Source: an uncultured Oscillospiraceae bacterium (lineage in GTDB: Bacteria; Bacillota; Clostridia; Oscillospirales; Oscillospiraceae). From it: a DNA stretch of 12,796 bases. Below, in pieces: positions 1 through 7,133 of this stretch (the first letter of the stretch is position 1; the number at the start of each line of letters is the position of its first letter). The stretch is taken from assembly GCA_934635545.1 (NCBI GenBank), contig CAKTZN010000034.1, positions 1 through 12,796 on the forward strand, given 5' to 3'. The notes beneath the pieces are model-generated. The model saw only the letters and a list, made by a program, of their open reading frames with translations. It had not been told where the DNA came from and ran no database searches. Made by a program: the position numbers and the translations under genes.

Positions 1-509
1 AACACGGTGCACTGGGCGGTGATGGGAATCACGTTCTTGGCCGTCAGGGACAGGTTGGAGAACTCCGGCAGGCTCATCTCAAAGCTGCGGGCCATGGCCT
101 CGTAGAAGCGGCCGGTACCGGCAGCGCACTTGTCGTTCATGGCGAAGTTCTTCACAGTGCCGTCGGTGTCCACGCTGATGCCCTTCACGTCCTGGCCGCC
201 GATGTCGATGATGGCCTTGACAGAAGGATCGGTGACGTGGACGCCCATGGCGTGGCAGGAGATCTCGGAGATATTCTCGTCGGCGAAGGGCACCTTGTTG
301 CGGCCGTAGCCGGTGCCGATCAGGTACGTCAGTTCCTCGGAGGACTTGAGGCCCACCTTGTTCAGAACCTCCTCCATAGCCATTTTTGCGCTGACCTCGG
401 AGTTGATCTTGCTGCGGATGGTGGTATCGGCGCAGATCTTGCCGTTTTCATCTAAGATAACTGCCTTGGTGTAGGTGGAGCCTACGTCGCAGCCGCCAAA
501 ATATTTCAT
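1..509 (-). CDS. 2-hydroxyacyl-CoA dehydratase activase (BadF/HgdC-type ATPase), partial
   Basis: Activator ATPase that passes single electrons, driven by ATP hydrolysis, to a 2-hydroxyacyl-CoA dehydratase or related enzyme. Only the N-terminal 169 residues lie in the window; the C-terminal part runs off the left edge. Visible motifs are the phosphate-binding DVGSTYTK (residues 8-15), GTGYGR (66-71), DIGGQD (102-107) and NDKCAAGTGRF (125-135). Cys128 and Cys167 fall where HgdC of Acidaminococcus has Cys127 and Cys166, which hold the [4Fe-4S] cluster shared between the two monomers of the dimer. The ATG start at 509 follows an AAAGGAG ribosome site. It is the last visible gene of the minus-strand operon, 39 nt after the 596-residue subunit, so it very probably activates that enzyme. 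Family is sure; the exact partner substrate is not known. Confidence 0.93.
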   Translation of the reverse strand, partial: MKYFGGCDVGSTYTKAVILDENGKICADTTIRSKINSEVSAKMAMEEVLNKVGLKSSEELTYLIGTGYGRNKVPFADENISEISCHAMGVHVTDPSVKAIIDIGGQDVKGISVDTDGTVKNFAMNDKCAAGTGRFYEAMARSFEMSLPEFSNLSLTAKNVIPITAQCTV

Positions 510-548
510 GTCGTATTACTCCTTTATTGATAGATTCAAGAGATAGGC

Positions 549-2339
549 TTACATGCAGATGTCGTCGTCGAACTCCAGCAGGGAGGGATCCACAGGCTCC
601 GCCTTCATGACGGTGCGCATATACTCGTTGACCTTGCCGCGCATGGTCTTGCGGGACACGGTACGGGGATCCATCAGGTCGTGCTCGATCCAGATCATGT
701 GGCGCTTCTGCTCACGGGCCTGGTCGTCCAGGATGCCCTGCAGCGTCGCCATATTCTTGCAGGCCACGTTCTGGTACATGATGATGATGTCAACGTTCCA
801 GGCCTCGCACTGGCGCCACAGCTCGTCCACCACGTTGCGATAACCGCCGTTGGTGTGACGGCGCATGACCATGCGCTCGTACAGACGGGCCAGATCCATC
901 AGGGCCTTTTCCTTGTCCTCGGTCTCCAGGGGCTTTGTGAAGTTCAGGGACTCCATTTCCACCAGGATGTCCACGCCCCAGCAGTTGGCCAGCCAGTTGG
1001 AGAAGTTGGCATAGTAGTGGGCGGGGCAGGACCACACGATGCCGCGGTACTTCATCTTGCCGCGCCAGGCCTCCTCGCCACGGTCGTAGGCTTGCAGCAT
1101 CAGCTTGTTGACCTTCTTGCAGGTCTTCATCACGCGGGGATCGGCGCCGCCGTCCATCTCGTAGTTCCACTTGCGGAACAGCTCGTAGCAGGGGCCGAGG
1201 ATCTGGGGCTTGGCGGTCTTATTGACCTCCCACTTCTCCAGCTCGTACTTGGTCTCCTCATTGAACCGCTTCATGGCGGTGAAGTAGGCGTCCCAGCTCC
1301 ACTTGGCGCCGGTTTGCTCCTCCACGAACTTGATGCAGGCCTTGATATCCTCGGCGGCGTCCTCCACCGTCTCCTCGTACTCATAGCGGACGGGGAAGGT
1401 CAGGTGGAACACAGGCAGGTCGGGGAAGCGGCGGGACATATAGCTGGAGGCCATGGTGGAGCCGTCGCAGGGCATGGAGGAGGAGATGAAGCACTTGCCC
1501 ATATGGGGCAGGGCGTCGATGACCAGCGCGCCGCACTCGGAGGAGGGCACCGGGCAGGTATCGGCGGGCAGGCCGAAGGACTCCACCGCGTCGATATAGG
1601 GCACGCAGGTCAACTGGTCGATCTCGGACACCAGGAACACGGGCATGAGCTGATAGGGGATACCCAGCAGGTCGGGGAAGCCCGCCATGATCTGGCCCAT
1701 GGTCATCTCATCAAACAGCACGACCTTCTTATTCAGCTCGGCACTGTTGCCGTTCTTCTTATCGCACTTGGCCAGGAACACCAGATTCTCGGCCACATAG
1801 CGGAAGATGTCATAGATCATCAGGTGGCTCATCTTCAGCGCGCGGCCCCGCTGACCCATGGTGTTCTTGTCCATGAAGCTGACGCAGCAGATGTAGGAGA
1901 TCATCCAGCGGTAGTAGAGGGTGGTGTTCAGGGCGGGCACCAGATCCTTGGAGAAGGTGGCCAGCAGCATGCCCCACATCTTCAGCCAGCCGGCGAAGTC
2001 GATGGCGGTGCTCTCCAGGCCGCGCCACTCGCGGCGGACGGTGACCATGTCGCCCTTGCGGTACAGGTCGCCCAGGCGCTTTTCGCCGTTCAGCAGCAGA
2101 TCCTTCCGCTCCTCGCAGGTCATGGTGCAGATGTCCTTGACCTCGCGTGCCACGCGGCGGCCGTCGTCCTTGATGCACTCCCACTGGCGGCGGAAGAAGG
2201 CCTTATAGTCGGCCTCCCTGGCCATACCGGCGATGATGCCGCCCACTTCCTTCAGGTTCTCCAACTGGGCCTTCAGATCCATATTATCCTTGGCCTTGAA
2301 AAAGGCGGGATTGGGATACTTGTTGTTCTTCTTGGCCAT
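549..2339 (-). CDS. Large 2-hydroxyacyl-CoA dehydratase-family subunit (596 aa)
   Basis: Subunit of the 2-hydroxyacyl-CoA dehydratase / benzoyl-CoA reductase superfamily (HgdA/HgdB, FldB/FldC fold). The dehydratase-like part lies in about residues 200-570. Candidate cluster or active-site cysteines are Cys262 (ADTCP), Cys291 (MPCDGS) and Cys527 (NVACKN). The C-terminal stretch with IEHDLMDPR (from about residue 551) and a following basic helix is typical of the family. Usual subunits are about 370-430 residues; this one carries roughly 190 extra N-terminal residues that I do not recognise, rich in Trp, Arg and Cys (Cys55, 71, 75, 151, 152). Its ATG overlaps the stop of the preceding subunit (TAATG) with a GGAGGT site 8 nt upstream, so the two are translationally coupled and probably form a heterodimer. 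Substrate unknown; a reductase rather than a dehydratase is possible. Confidence 0.85.
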   Translation of the reverse strand: MAKKNNKYPNPAFFKAKDNMDLKAQLENLKEVGGIIAGMAREADYKAFFRRQWECIKDDGRRVAREVKDICTMTCEERKDLLLNGEKRLGDLYRKGDMVTVRREWRGLESTAIDFAGWLKMWGMLLATFSKDLVPALNTTLYYRWMISYICCVSFMDKNTMGQRGRALKMSHLMIYDIFRYVAENLVFLAKCDKKNGNSAELNKKVVLFDEMTMGQIMAGFPDLLGIPYQLMPVFLVSEIDQLTCVPYIDAVESFGLPADTCPVPSSECGALVIDALPHMGKCFISSSMPCDGSTMASSYMSRRFPDLPVFHLTFPVRYEYEETVEDAAEDIKACIKFVEEQTGAKWSWDAYFTAMKRFNEETKYELEKWEVNKTAKPQILGPCYELFRKWNYEMDGGADPRVMKTCKKVNKLMLQAYDRGEEAWRGKMKYRGIVWSCPAHYYANFSNWLANCWGVDILVEMESLNFTKPLETEDKEKALMDLARLYERMVMRRHTNGGYRNVVDELWRQCEAWNVDIIIMYQNVACKNMATLQGILDDQAREQKRHMIWIEHDLMDPRTVSRKTMRGKVNEYMRTVMKAEPVDPSLLEFDDDICM

Positions 2340-3535
2340 TATTTGCTACCTCCGTTCTTCTGGATGCGCTTGATCTCCAGCGACTCCACGAACGCCTGGA
2401 AGCGGGTACGGAGCTGACCGGAGGAACGGGCGTTATAGGGACGGTCGATGGACAGCACGGGCCAGCCCATTTCGGTGGACATGATGTGGCTGGCCAGCGC
2501 ACGCTCGAAGCCCCAGTAATCACAGAACTTCATCTGCTCGTAGATGATGCCGTCGGCGTTGTACTCACGGGCCAGACGGTCGGCGGTCTGGCGGCGCTGG
2601 GCCACCTTTTCGTCGCTGATGTAGCGGGCGCACTCGCTGACCTCCATGTAGTGGCGGCAGATCTGATCCAGCGCGGGCTCATCGTCGTTGAGCTCGATGA
2701 CCTCGCGGCCGGGGGTAGAGCCGAAGCAATAGCGGTCGGACACCACCAGGGCGCCGCAGTCCTCAATCAGCTTGGTGAGGCTGGGATCGTCGATCTCGCT
2801 GCCCACCACAGCCACCTTGGCACGGAAGGCGGGCTTTTCATCGGGCTGGCGGTGCTTCAGCTCCTCCAGCGTCTCGCGCAGGTAGGGGAGGATCAGGTAC
2901 TTGGGACAGGTATAGGTCACCAGGTTCAGCACATGGAACTCATAGCCGGTGATCACGGGATTCTCCGCCTTGCGCATCTGGCCGATCTCGGAGATGATGC
3001 GGCAGACCTCGTTGTGCTCCTTCACGGCCTTGCGGATGGCCTTGTCGGAGGTGTCCACGCCGTAGTTCTTCTCCATGATATCCAGCAGGCGGATGCGCAT
3101 CTGCTTGGTGTAGTGGCGCACGGAGTAGTCCACCACCTTATAGGGCATGTCGGTGTGGGTGACGAAGAAGTTGGGCTTCTCGTTCATTTTCAGCAGCTCA
3201 AAGTGCTCGTAGAAGCGGTTCATCATGGAACACGCATCCACGCCCGCCAGGCCGTCCAGGAAGTTGTAGCCGCCCTCGATGCCGCGCTCTACCAATGCCC
3301 GGGCATACTCGCAGGTATAGTTGGACATGTAGTAGGTGGCGATGTCGATGGAGCCGGTCCGGGGCGCCCGCAGACGAACGGAGAAACAGTTTCCCACGTT
3401 CAGCAGTACCTCGGGAATGTGGAAGCAGGTGTAACCGATGGCCAGCTTGCCGTCGGCTTTCGCCTTTTCCACCAACTCGTTGTCGGCGTTTTCCAGCAGG
3501 TTTTCAAAGTAGATCAAATGCTTCAGGTCTCTCAA
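2339..3535 (-). CDS. 2-hydroxyacyl-CoA dehydratase-family subunit (398 aa)
   Basis: Second subunit of the same enzyme, of normal family length. The N-terminal GYTCFHIPEVLLN (34-46) corresponds to the family's first cluster-cysteine motif (Cys37). Cys102 follows in VDACSMMNRFYE, and the C-terminal MKFCDYWGFE gives Cys338. These three are the likely [4Fe-4S] ligands. Two Rossmann-like halves are separated by the AFRAKVAVVGSEIDD strand near 237-250. The start is a TTG at 3535; there is no Met codon before the first cluster cysteine, so the rare start is required. A GGAGAGAGGTG stretch lies upstream. It begins 26 nt after the CooC-like gene and overlaps the next gene by 1 nt, so operon membership is clear. 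By analogy with phenyllactyl-CoA or hydroxyglutaryl-CoA dehydratases it would act in amino-acid fermentation, but the sequence does not reveal the substrate. Confidence 0.92.
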   Translation of the reverse strand: MRDLKHLIYFENLLENADNELVEKAKADGKLAIGYTCFHIPEVLLNVGNCFSVRLRAPRTGSIDIATYYMSNYTCEYARALVERGIEGGYNFLDGLAGVDACSMMNRFYEHFELLKMNEKPNFFVTHTDMPYKVVDYSVRHYTKQMRIRLLDIMEKNYGVDTSDKAIRKAVKEHNEVCRIISEIGQMRKAENPVITGYEFHVLNLVTYTCPKYLILPYLRETLEELKHRQPDEKPAFRAKVAVVGSEIDDPSLTKLIEDCGALVVSDRYCFGSTPGREVIELNDDEPALDQICRHYMEVSECARYISDEKVAQRRQTADRLAREYNADGIIYEQMKFCDYWGFERALASHIMSTEMGWPVLSIDRPYNARSSGQLRTRFQAFVESLEIKRIQKNGGSK

Positions 3536-3561
3536 GTTGTCAACACCTCTCTCCTAGATTT

Positions 3562-4326
3562 TCAAAGGATCTCCAGTTTTGTCAGCGCTTCCCTTGCGCC
3601 GTGCATAATGGGGGAATCGTCGGGCAGATCAAACACACTCTTACCTTGAATATCATTTGCGGCGTGGCTGGCGTCGCCGGGGATATAGGCCAGCACCTCC
3701 GCGCCCTCGATATGGATGCAGGGGATCATGCTCTCGTCCATGACACGGTTGACGATGGCGCCGCAGCGCTGGTACATCACCAGCTCGTCCGCCACACGCT
3801 TGATGGTGTCGATGACCTGGGTGCCCTTGCGGCTGGGGTCGGTGATCAGCACCAGATGGGTGACCTTCTCCATCACCCGGCGGTTGATCTGCTCGATACC
3901 GGCCTCGCCGTCAATGACCACATAGTCGAAGTCCCGGCTCAGCAGGCCGATGACCTCCTTCAGATAGGCGTTCACCTTACAGTAGCAGCCGGCGGTCTCC
4001 GGCCGGCCGATGGCCAGGAAGGAGAATTTCTGCTGCTCCACCATGGTGTCAAAAATGCGGTAGCGGGCCTCGCTGAGCAGCTCGATGGCCTCTCTCGGCG
4101 CGCCGTCCTCTACCGACGCCACGATGCTCTTGCGGATGTCGTCCAGCGTCTCCTTCACCTCGACACCCAGCGCGGTGGAGAGGCCCACGGCGGGGTCGGC
4201 GTCGATGGCAAGGATCCGGCTGTCGGGATAGACCTCCGTCAGCAGGCGGACAAAGGCCGCCGAAATCGAGGTCTTTCCCACGCCGCCCTTACCGGCCACG
4301 GCAATGATCTTGGGTTCTCTGTTCAA
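3562..4326 (-). CDS. CooC-like P-loop ATPase, putative metallocluster maturation factor
   Basis: SIMIBI-class (MinD/ArsA/CooC) ATPase of 254 residues. The deviant Walker A is GKGGVGKTS (12-20), with its signature first lysine; IDADPA lies at 41-46; VVIDGEAGIEQ (136-146) is the Walker B/switch region. The diagnostic feature is GCYCKVN: Cys114 and Cys116 form a C-x-C that matches the metal-binding pair at the dimer interface of CooC, the nickel-insertion ATPase of carbon monoxide dehydrogenase (Cys112/Cys114 there). The start is TTG at 4326; an in-frame TGA lies just upstream and the next Met is after Walker A, so TTG is forced. It is the first gene of the operon with the dehydratase subunits and activase. 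I infer a role in assembling or loading a metal cluster of that enzyme; no CO dehydrogenase is in the window. Confidence 0.88.
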   Translation of the reverse strand: MNREPKIIAVAGKGGVGKTSISAAFVRLLTEVYPDSRILAIDADPAVGLSTALGVEVKETLDDIRKSIVASVEDGAPREAIELLSEARYRIFDTMVEQQKFSFLAIGRPETAGCYCKVNAYLKEVIGLLSRDFDYVVIDGEAGIEQINRRVMEKVTHLVLITDPSRKGTQVIDTIKRVADELVMYQRCGAIVNRVMDESMIPCIHIEGAEVLAYIPGDASHAANDIQGKSVFDLPDDSPIMHGAREALTKLEIL

Positions 4327-4381
4327 TGGTCACCACACGCCCTTTCTTTCCGATGTACGCCGCGCACAGAAAATGAACGTT

Positions 4382-4409
4382 ACTATACAAAAGGAAAAGT
4401 TTTTGTGCA
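4382..4409 (-). promoter_or_regulatory. Candidate SigmaA-like promoter for the dehydratase operon
   Basis: On the minus strand TGCACA (4409-4404, 4 of 6 to TTGACA) lies 16 nt before TATAGT (4387-4382, 5 of 6 to TATAAT). It points into the CooC-like gene about 55 nt downstream. The -35 match is weak. Confidence 0.4.
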
Positions 4410-4491
4410 TTATTACTATTTTTCTAATATCATTCTACCACGAAACACAGCAAGTTGCAATGAAATAATTCCATTTTTTGCACTTTTTTTG

Positions 4492-4520
4492 TTGATTCTG
4501 AAAAGATATTGTGATATGCT
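4492..4520 (+). promoter_or_regulatory. SigmaA-like promoter of the enoate reductase gene
   Basis: TTGATT (4492-4497) and TATGCT (4515-4520) are separated by exactly 17 nt, with an AT-rich upstream tract. Transcription would begin near 4527 and leave a leader of about 52 nt before the TTG start. Confidence 0.65.
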
Positions 4521-4536
4521 ATTTTTGTAAGTGAAT

Positions 4537-4551
4537 CCTGCCGCGGGCAGG
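4537..4551 (+). repeat. Short GC-rich inverted repeat in the reductase leader
   Basis: CCTGCC and GGCAGG flank a 3-nt loop (GCG). The repeat stands out in an AT-rich leader, just after the predicted transcription start. It has no T-run, so it is not a terminator. It could be an operator or a small leader hairpin; function unknown. Confidence 0.4.
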
Positions 4552-4578
4552 CGATAACAGGAAAGTGAGGGAATATCA

Positions 4579-6855
4579 TTGAAAAAAGACGCATTAGTTC
4601 AGCAGCTAGTCAATAGCTACGGAAACTGGGTTCGTACCGATTGCGAGAATCGCGAGGGCGGTACGTCGCGGATGACCAAGGCGTATTATCCGTATACCTC
4701 CCTGTTTTCCCCCATTCAGATCAATAAGCTGACGGTGAAGAACCGCCTTGTCATGGCCCCTATGGGCAACTGCCAGATGGCCGAGGAGAGCGGCCGTCCC
4801 AATGACAAGATGCTGCAGTACTTCTTCGCCCGTGCCGAGGGCGGCATCGGTCTGCTGACCACCGGCCTGATCCCCATCAGCCACCACATCGACGCCTCCG
4901 TCACTGAGAAGGGCAACTATTCCTACTTCCCCCGCATCGACGGCACCCGCACCAACTTCATGGGCTGGCGCGACCTGGCCCAGGGCGTTCACGCCCGCGG
5001 CAGCCGCATCTTCATCCAGCTCACTCCCGGTCTGGGCCGCGTGGGCAATCCCCAGTGCCTGCTGACCAAGTTCCAGTTCCCGGTGTCCGCCTCTGTGAAT
5101 CCCAACTTCTATCTGCCTGACGTGCCCTGCCGTCCCCTGACGGATCTGGAGTGCGACCGCATCATCAAGAACGCCGGTCAGGCCTCTATCGACGCCAAGA
5201 CCATGGGGCTGGACGGCGTATATCTGCACGGCCACGAGGGCTATCTGCTGGATCAGTTGACCAGCCCCGCCTTCAACCGCCGCAAGATCGGCAAGTACGC
5301 CGACTGGCAGCGCTTCGGCATTGAGCTGATCAAGACCATCCGCAAGCGCGTGGGCCCCTATTATCCCATCATGTACCGTATCGACCTGAGCCTGGCGCTG
5401 GAGGAGACCTACGGTGAGCGCATGAACACCGTCAAGACCCTGAAGCACTTCAAGAACGGCCGCTCCATCGCCGATACCCTGAACTATATGGAGAACCTGG
5501 TGAAGGCCGGTGTCGATATGTTCGACGTGGATATGGGCTGCTATGACAACTGGTGGCTGCCCCATCCCCCCGCAGGCATGCCCGCAGGCTGCTTCCTGGA
5601 TGTCAGCAAGGTGGCCAAGGAGTATTTCGCCGCCCGCGGCATCAAGTCCAACGTGGGTGTGGAAGTACCCATCGTGGCCGTCGGCAAGCTGGGCTATCCC
5701 GACATCGCCGAGAAGGCGCTGCGTGACGGCAAGGCCGACATGATCATGCTGGGCCGTCCCGTGCTGGCCGATCCCGACTGGTGCAACAAGGCCTACGCCG
5801 GTAAGGTGGAGGAGATCCGCCCCTGCATCGGCTGCCAGGAGGCTTGTGTCAATGAGTTCGTGGAGGGCGGCCATCCCCAGTGCGCCGTCAATCCCCGCAC
5901 CGGCTTCGAGGATGTGCTGCCCGCCATCCCCGCCAAGGCCGAGAAGGTCAAGAAGATCGCTGTGGTTGGCGCAGGCTGCGCCGGTCTGAACTTCGCCATC
6001 ACCGCCGCGCAGCGCGGCCACAAGGTGGAGGTCTTTGAGAAGTCCGACAAGATGGGCGGCAAGATGCACGCCGCCGGCGCGCCCCTGAGCAAGTACGAGC
6101 TGAAGAACTACATGGATTGGCTGATTGCCCAGGTAGGCAAGACCGAGGGCGTTACCGTTCACCTGAACACCGCCGTGGACAACGATCTGCTGAAGAAGGG
6201 CGGCTATGACGCCGTGGTGTTCGCCAACGGCAGCCGCGAGGGCGTGCCTCCCATCCAGGGTCTGGACACCGTCCGCCACATCGACGCCATCCATCTGCTG
6301 ACCCATCCCCAGGAGCTGGCCGATACCGACAAGAAGATCATCGTCATCGGCGGCGGCGCTGTGGGTCTGGAGACCGCCTATTGGCTGGCCACCGAGAAGC
6401 AGCGGAAGGTCACCTGCCTGGAGATGCTGGAGCACTTCGAGGAGGGCGCCTGCACCGCCAACCGCGGCCATCTGATCCACTACTTCGAGGCCGACGGCGG
6501 TGAGCTGGTGAACTGCGCCCGGGTGCTGCGCATTGAGGACGGCCATGTGATCGTGGCCCACAACCGCTCCAAGGCTGTGCCCGATCCCTACTGCACCTGG
6601 TCTCCCATCATCCCCAAGAACATCGAGAACCCGCTGGCTCCCAAGATGACCAACGAGGAGTACATCGAGCAGTATGACGCCGACCTGATCGTGATGGCCA
6701 TCGGCGCCAAGGGCGATGACCGTCCCTTCCTGGCCGCCCAGGCCGCCATGGTTGCCCCCGAGGTTCACAACATCGGCGACAGCTACAACACCGAGAAGCC
6801 CGGCAATATGTGGCAGTGCACCAAGGCTGCCTACAACCTGGCGATCCGCATCTGA
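4579..6855 (+). CDS. Enoate reductase-type NADH:flavin oxidoreductase (FMN, Fe-S, FAD)
   Basis: Enzyme of the 2-enoate reductase / 2,4-dienoyl-CoA reductase family (old yellow enzyme barrel fused to a pyridine-nucleotide domain), which reduces an activated C=C bond using NAD(P)H. The barrel begins near residue 36 (YYPYTSLFSPI); HGHEGYLLDQ is at 217-226; the FMN phosphate region is near 385-400 (DMIMLGRP). Cys416, Cys419, Cys423 and Cys435 (C-x2-C-x3-C-x11-C) bind the Fe-S cluster. FAD (VVGAGCAGL, 462-470) and NAD (VIGGGAVGLETA, 589-600) motifs follow. At 758 residues it is longer than the usual 640-670, through an N-terminal extension and a Trp-rich insertion near 280-345. The start is TTG with GTGAGGG upstream; ATG at 4672 (residue 32) is an alternative and would remove the extension. 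Substrate could be a cinnamate-like enoate, but steroid, bile-acid or other enones cannot be excluded. Confidence 0.9.
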   Translation: MKKDALVQQLVNSYGNWVRTDCENREGGTSRMTKAYYPYTSLFSPIQINKLTVKNRLVMAPMGNCQMAEESGRPNDKMLQYFFARAEGGIGLLTTGLIPISHHIDASVTEKGNYSYFPRIDGTRTNFMGWRDLAQGVHARGSRIFIQLTPGLGRVGNPQCLLTKFQFPVSASVNPNFYLPDVPCRPLTDLECDRIIKNAGQASIDAKTMGLDGVYLHGHEGYLLDQLTSPAFNRRKIGKYADWQRFGIELIKTIRKRVGPYYPIMYRIDLSLALEETYGERMNTVKTLKHFKNGRSIADTLNYMENLVKAGVDMFDVDMGCYDNWWLPHPPAGMPAGCFLDVSKVAKEYFAARGIKSNVGVEVPIVAVGKLGYPDIAEKALRDGKADMIMLGRPVLADPDWCNKAYAGKVEEIRPCIGCQEACVNEFVEGGHPQCAVNPRTGFEDVLPAIPAKAEKVKKIAVVGAGCAGLNFAITAAQRGHKVEVFEKSDKMGGKMHAAGAPLSKYELKNYMDWLIAQVGKTEGVTVHLNTAVDNDLLKKGGYDAVVFANGSREGVPPIQGLDTVRHIDAIHLLTHPQELADTDKKIIVIGGGAVGLETAYWLATEKQRKVTCLEMLEHFEEGACTANRGHLIHYFEADGGELVNCARVLRIEDGHVIVAHNRSKAVPDPYCTWSPIIPKNIENPLAPKMTNEEYIEQYDADLIVMAIGAKGDDRPFLAAQAAMVAPEVHNIGDSYNTEKPGNMWQCTKAAYNLAIRI

Positions 6856-6875
6856 TACATTTCTGCCATATTTGA

Positions 6876-6909
6876 GAAAGCCTTCCCAAACGGGAGGGCT
6901 TTCTTTTTT
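6876..6909 (+). terminator. Rho-independent terminator after the enoate reductase gene
   Basis: A 12-bp stem with one G-U pair (6876-6887 with 6892-6903) and a 4-nt loop is followed directly by six T residues (6904-6909). It lies 21 nt after the stop codon and separates the reductase from the spore locus. Confidence 0.92.
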
Positions 6910-6973
6910 CGTCACCGCTGCGGGGCGGGGGACATAAGATGGGATAGAGCCTGAGCAGGGAGGAGGGAACCAC

Positions 6974-7126
6974 ATGAGAGGGAGCGGAGAGCATTGCCTG
7001 GGGATCTGCGCGCTGGCGCTGGGACTGGGGATCTTTATCGCCGCCGTGTTTCCGGTGGGGTGTCTGATGTTTCTGGTGGCCTTCCTGCTGATCGCCTGTG
7101 GTATCGCGTGCTTGAGAAGGAGGTAG
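6974..7126 (+). CDS. Small hydrophobic protein (50 aa) upstream of spoVM
   Basis: A 50-residue frame from ATG (6974) to TAG (7124-7126), with an AGGAGGG ribosome site at 6961. The protein has two hydrophobic stretches (about 9-26 and 29-46) split by the PVG turn, and ends in Arg-Arg-Arg, so a membrane hairpin is likely. It has five cysteines (8, 12, 30, 42, 46). I do not recognise the family. It lies 7 nt before spoVM, whose ribosome site overlaps this stop codon, so the two are probably co-translated. From position I infer a sporulation role in a mother-cell membrane; there is no direct evidence for that. Confidence 0.7.
   Translation: MRGSGEHCLGICALALGLGIFIAAVFPVGCLMFLVAFLLIACGIACLRRR
7117..7124 (+). 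promoter_or_regulatory. Ribosome binding site of spoVM
   Basis: AAGGAGGT is a near-perfect Shine-Dalgarno sequence ending 9 nt before the GTG at 7134. It fixes the start of this very small gene and overlaps the stop codon of the 50-residue frame upstream. Confidence 0.85.
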
Positions 7127-7133
7127 GTGCAAG

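Larger units (their letters stand above)
4327..4578. promoter_or_regulatory. AT-rich divergent intergenic region
   Basis: This 252-bp spacer separates the divergently transcribed CooC-like operon and the enoate reductase gene, and is much more AT-rich than its surroundings. It holds promoter candidates for both directions and an inverted repeat in the leader of the reductase gene. I see no open frame with a ribosome site in it. Confidence 0.8.

Noticed and set aside
681..2417. Long plus-strand open frame of 578 codons
   Set aside because: It lies antisense to the 596-residue dehydratase subunit. Its product is a low-complexity mix of Gly, Ala, Leu, Val and His, as expected for the complement of a GC-rich gene, and it has no family motif.
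2486..4530. Plus-strand open frames (387 and 411 codons) opposite the 398-residue subunit and the CooC-like gene
   Set aside because: Same antisense composition. Both opposite-strand genes carry conserved motifs, and the second frame runs into the AT-rich promoter region.
4537..4551. Terminator or riboswitch in the enoate reductase leader
   Set aside because: The hairpin has only 6 bp and no T-run, and the leader of about 52 nt is too short for a known riboswitch.
6911..6940. Possible SigmaE promoter for the 50-residue gene and spoVM (GTCACCGC-N14-CATAAGAT)
   Set aside because: The -10 box matches 6 of 8 but the -35 box only 4 of 8 without the ATA core. The spacing fits, yet the evidence is too weak to list as a feature; the true promoter of these genes remains unidentified.
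4606..6975. Minus-strand open frame of 789 codons opposite the enoate reductase gene
   Set aside because: The sense strand shows clear flavin, Fe-S and NAD motifs. The antisense product is His/Gly/Leu/Val-rich without motifs and crosses a terminator.
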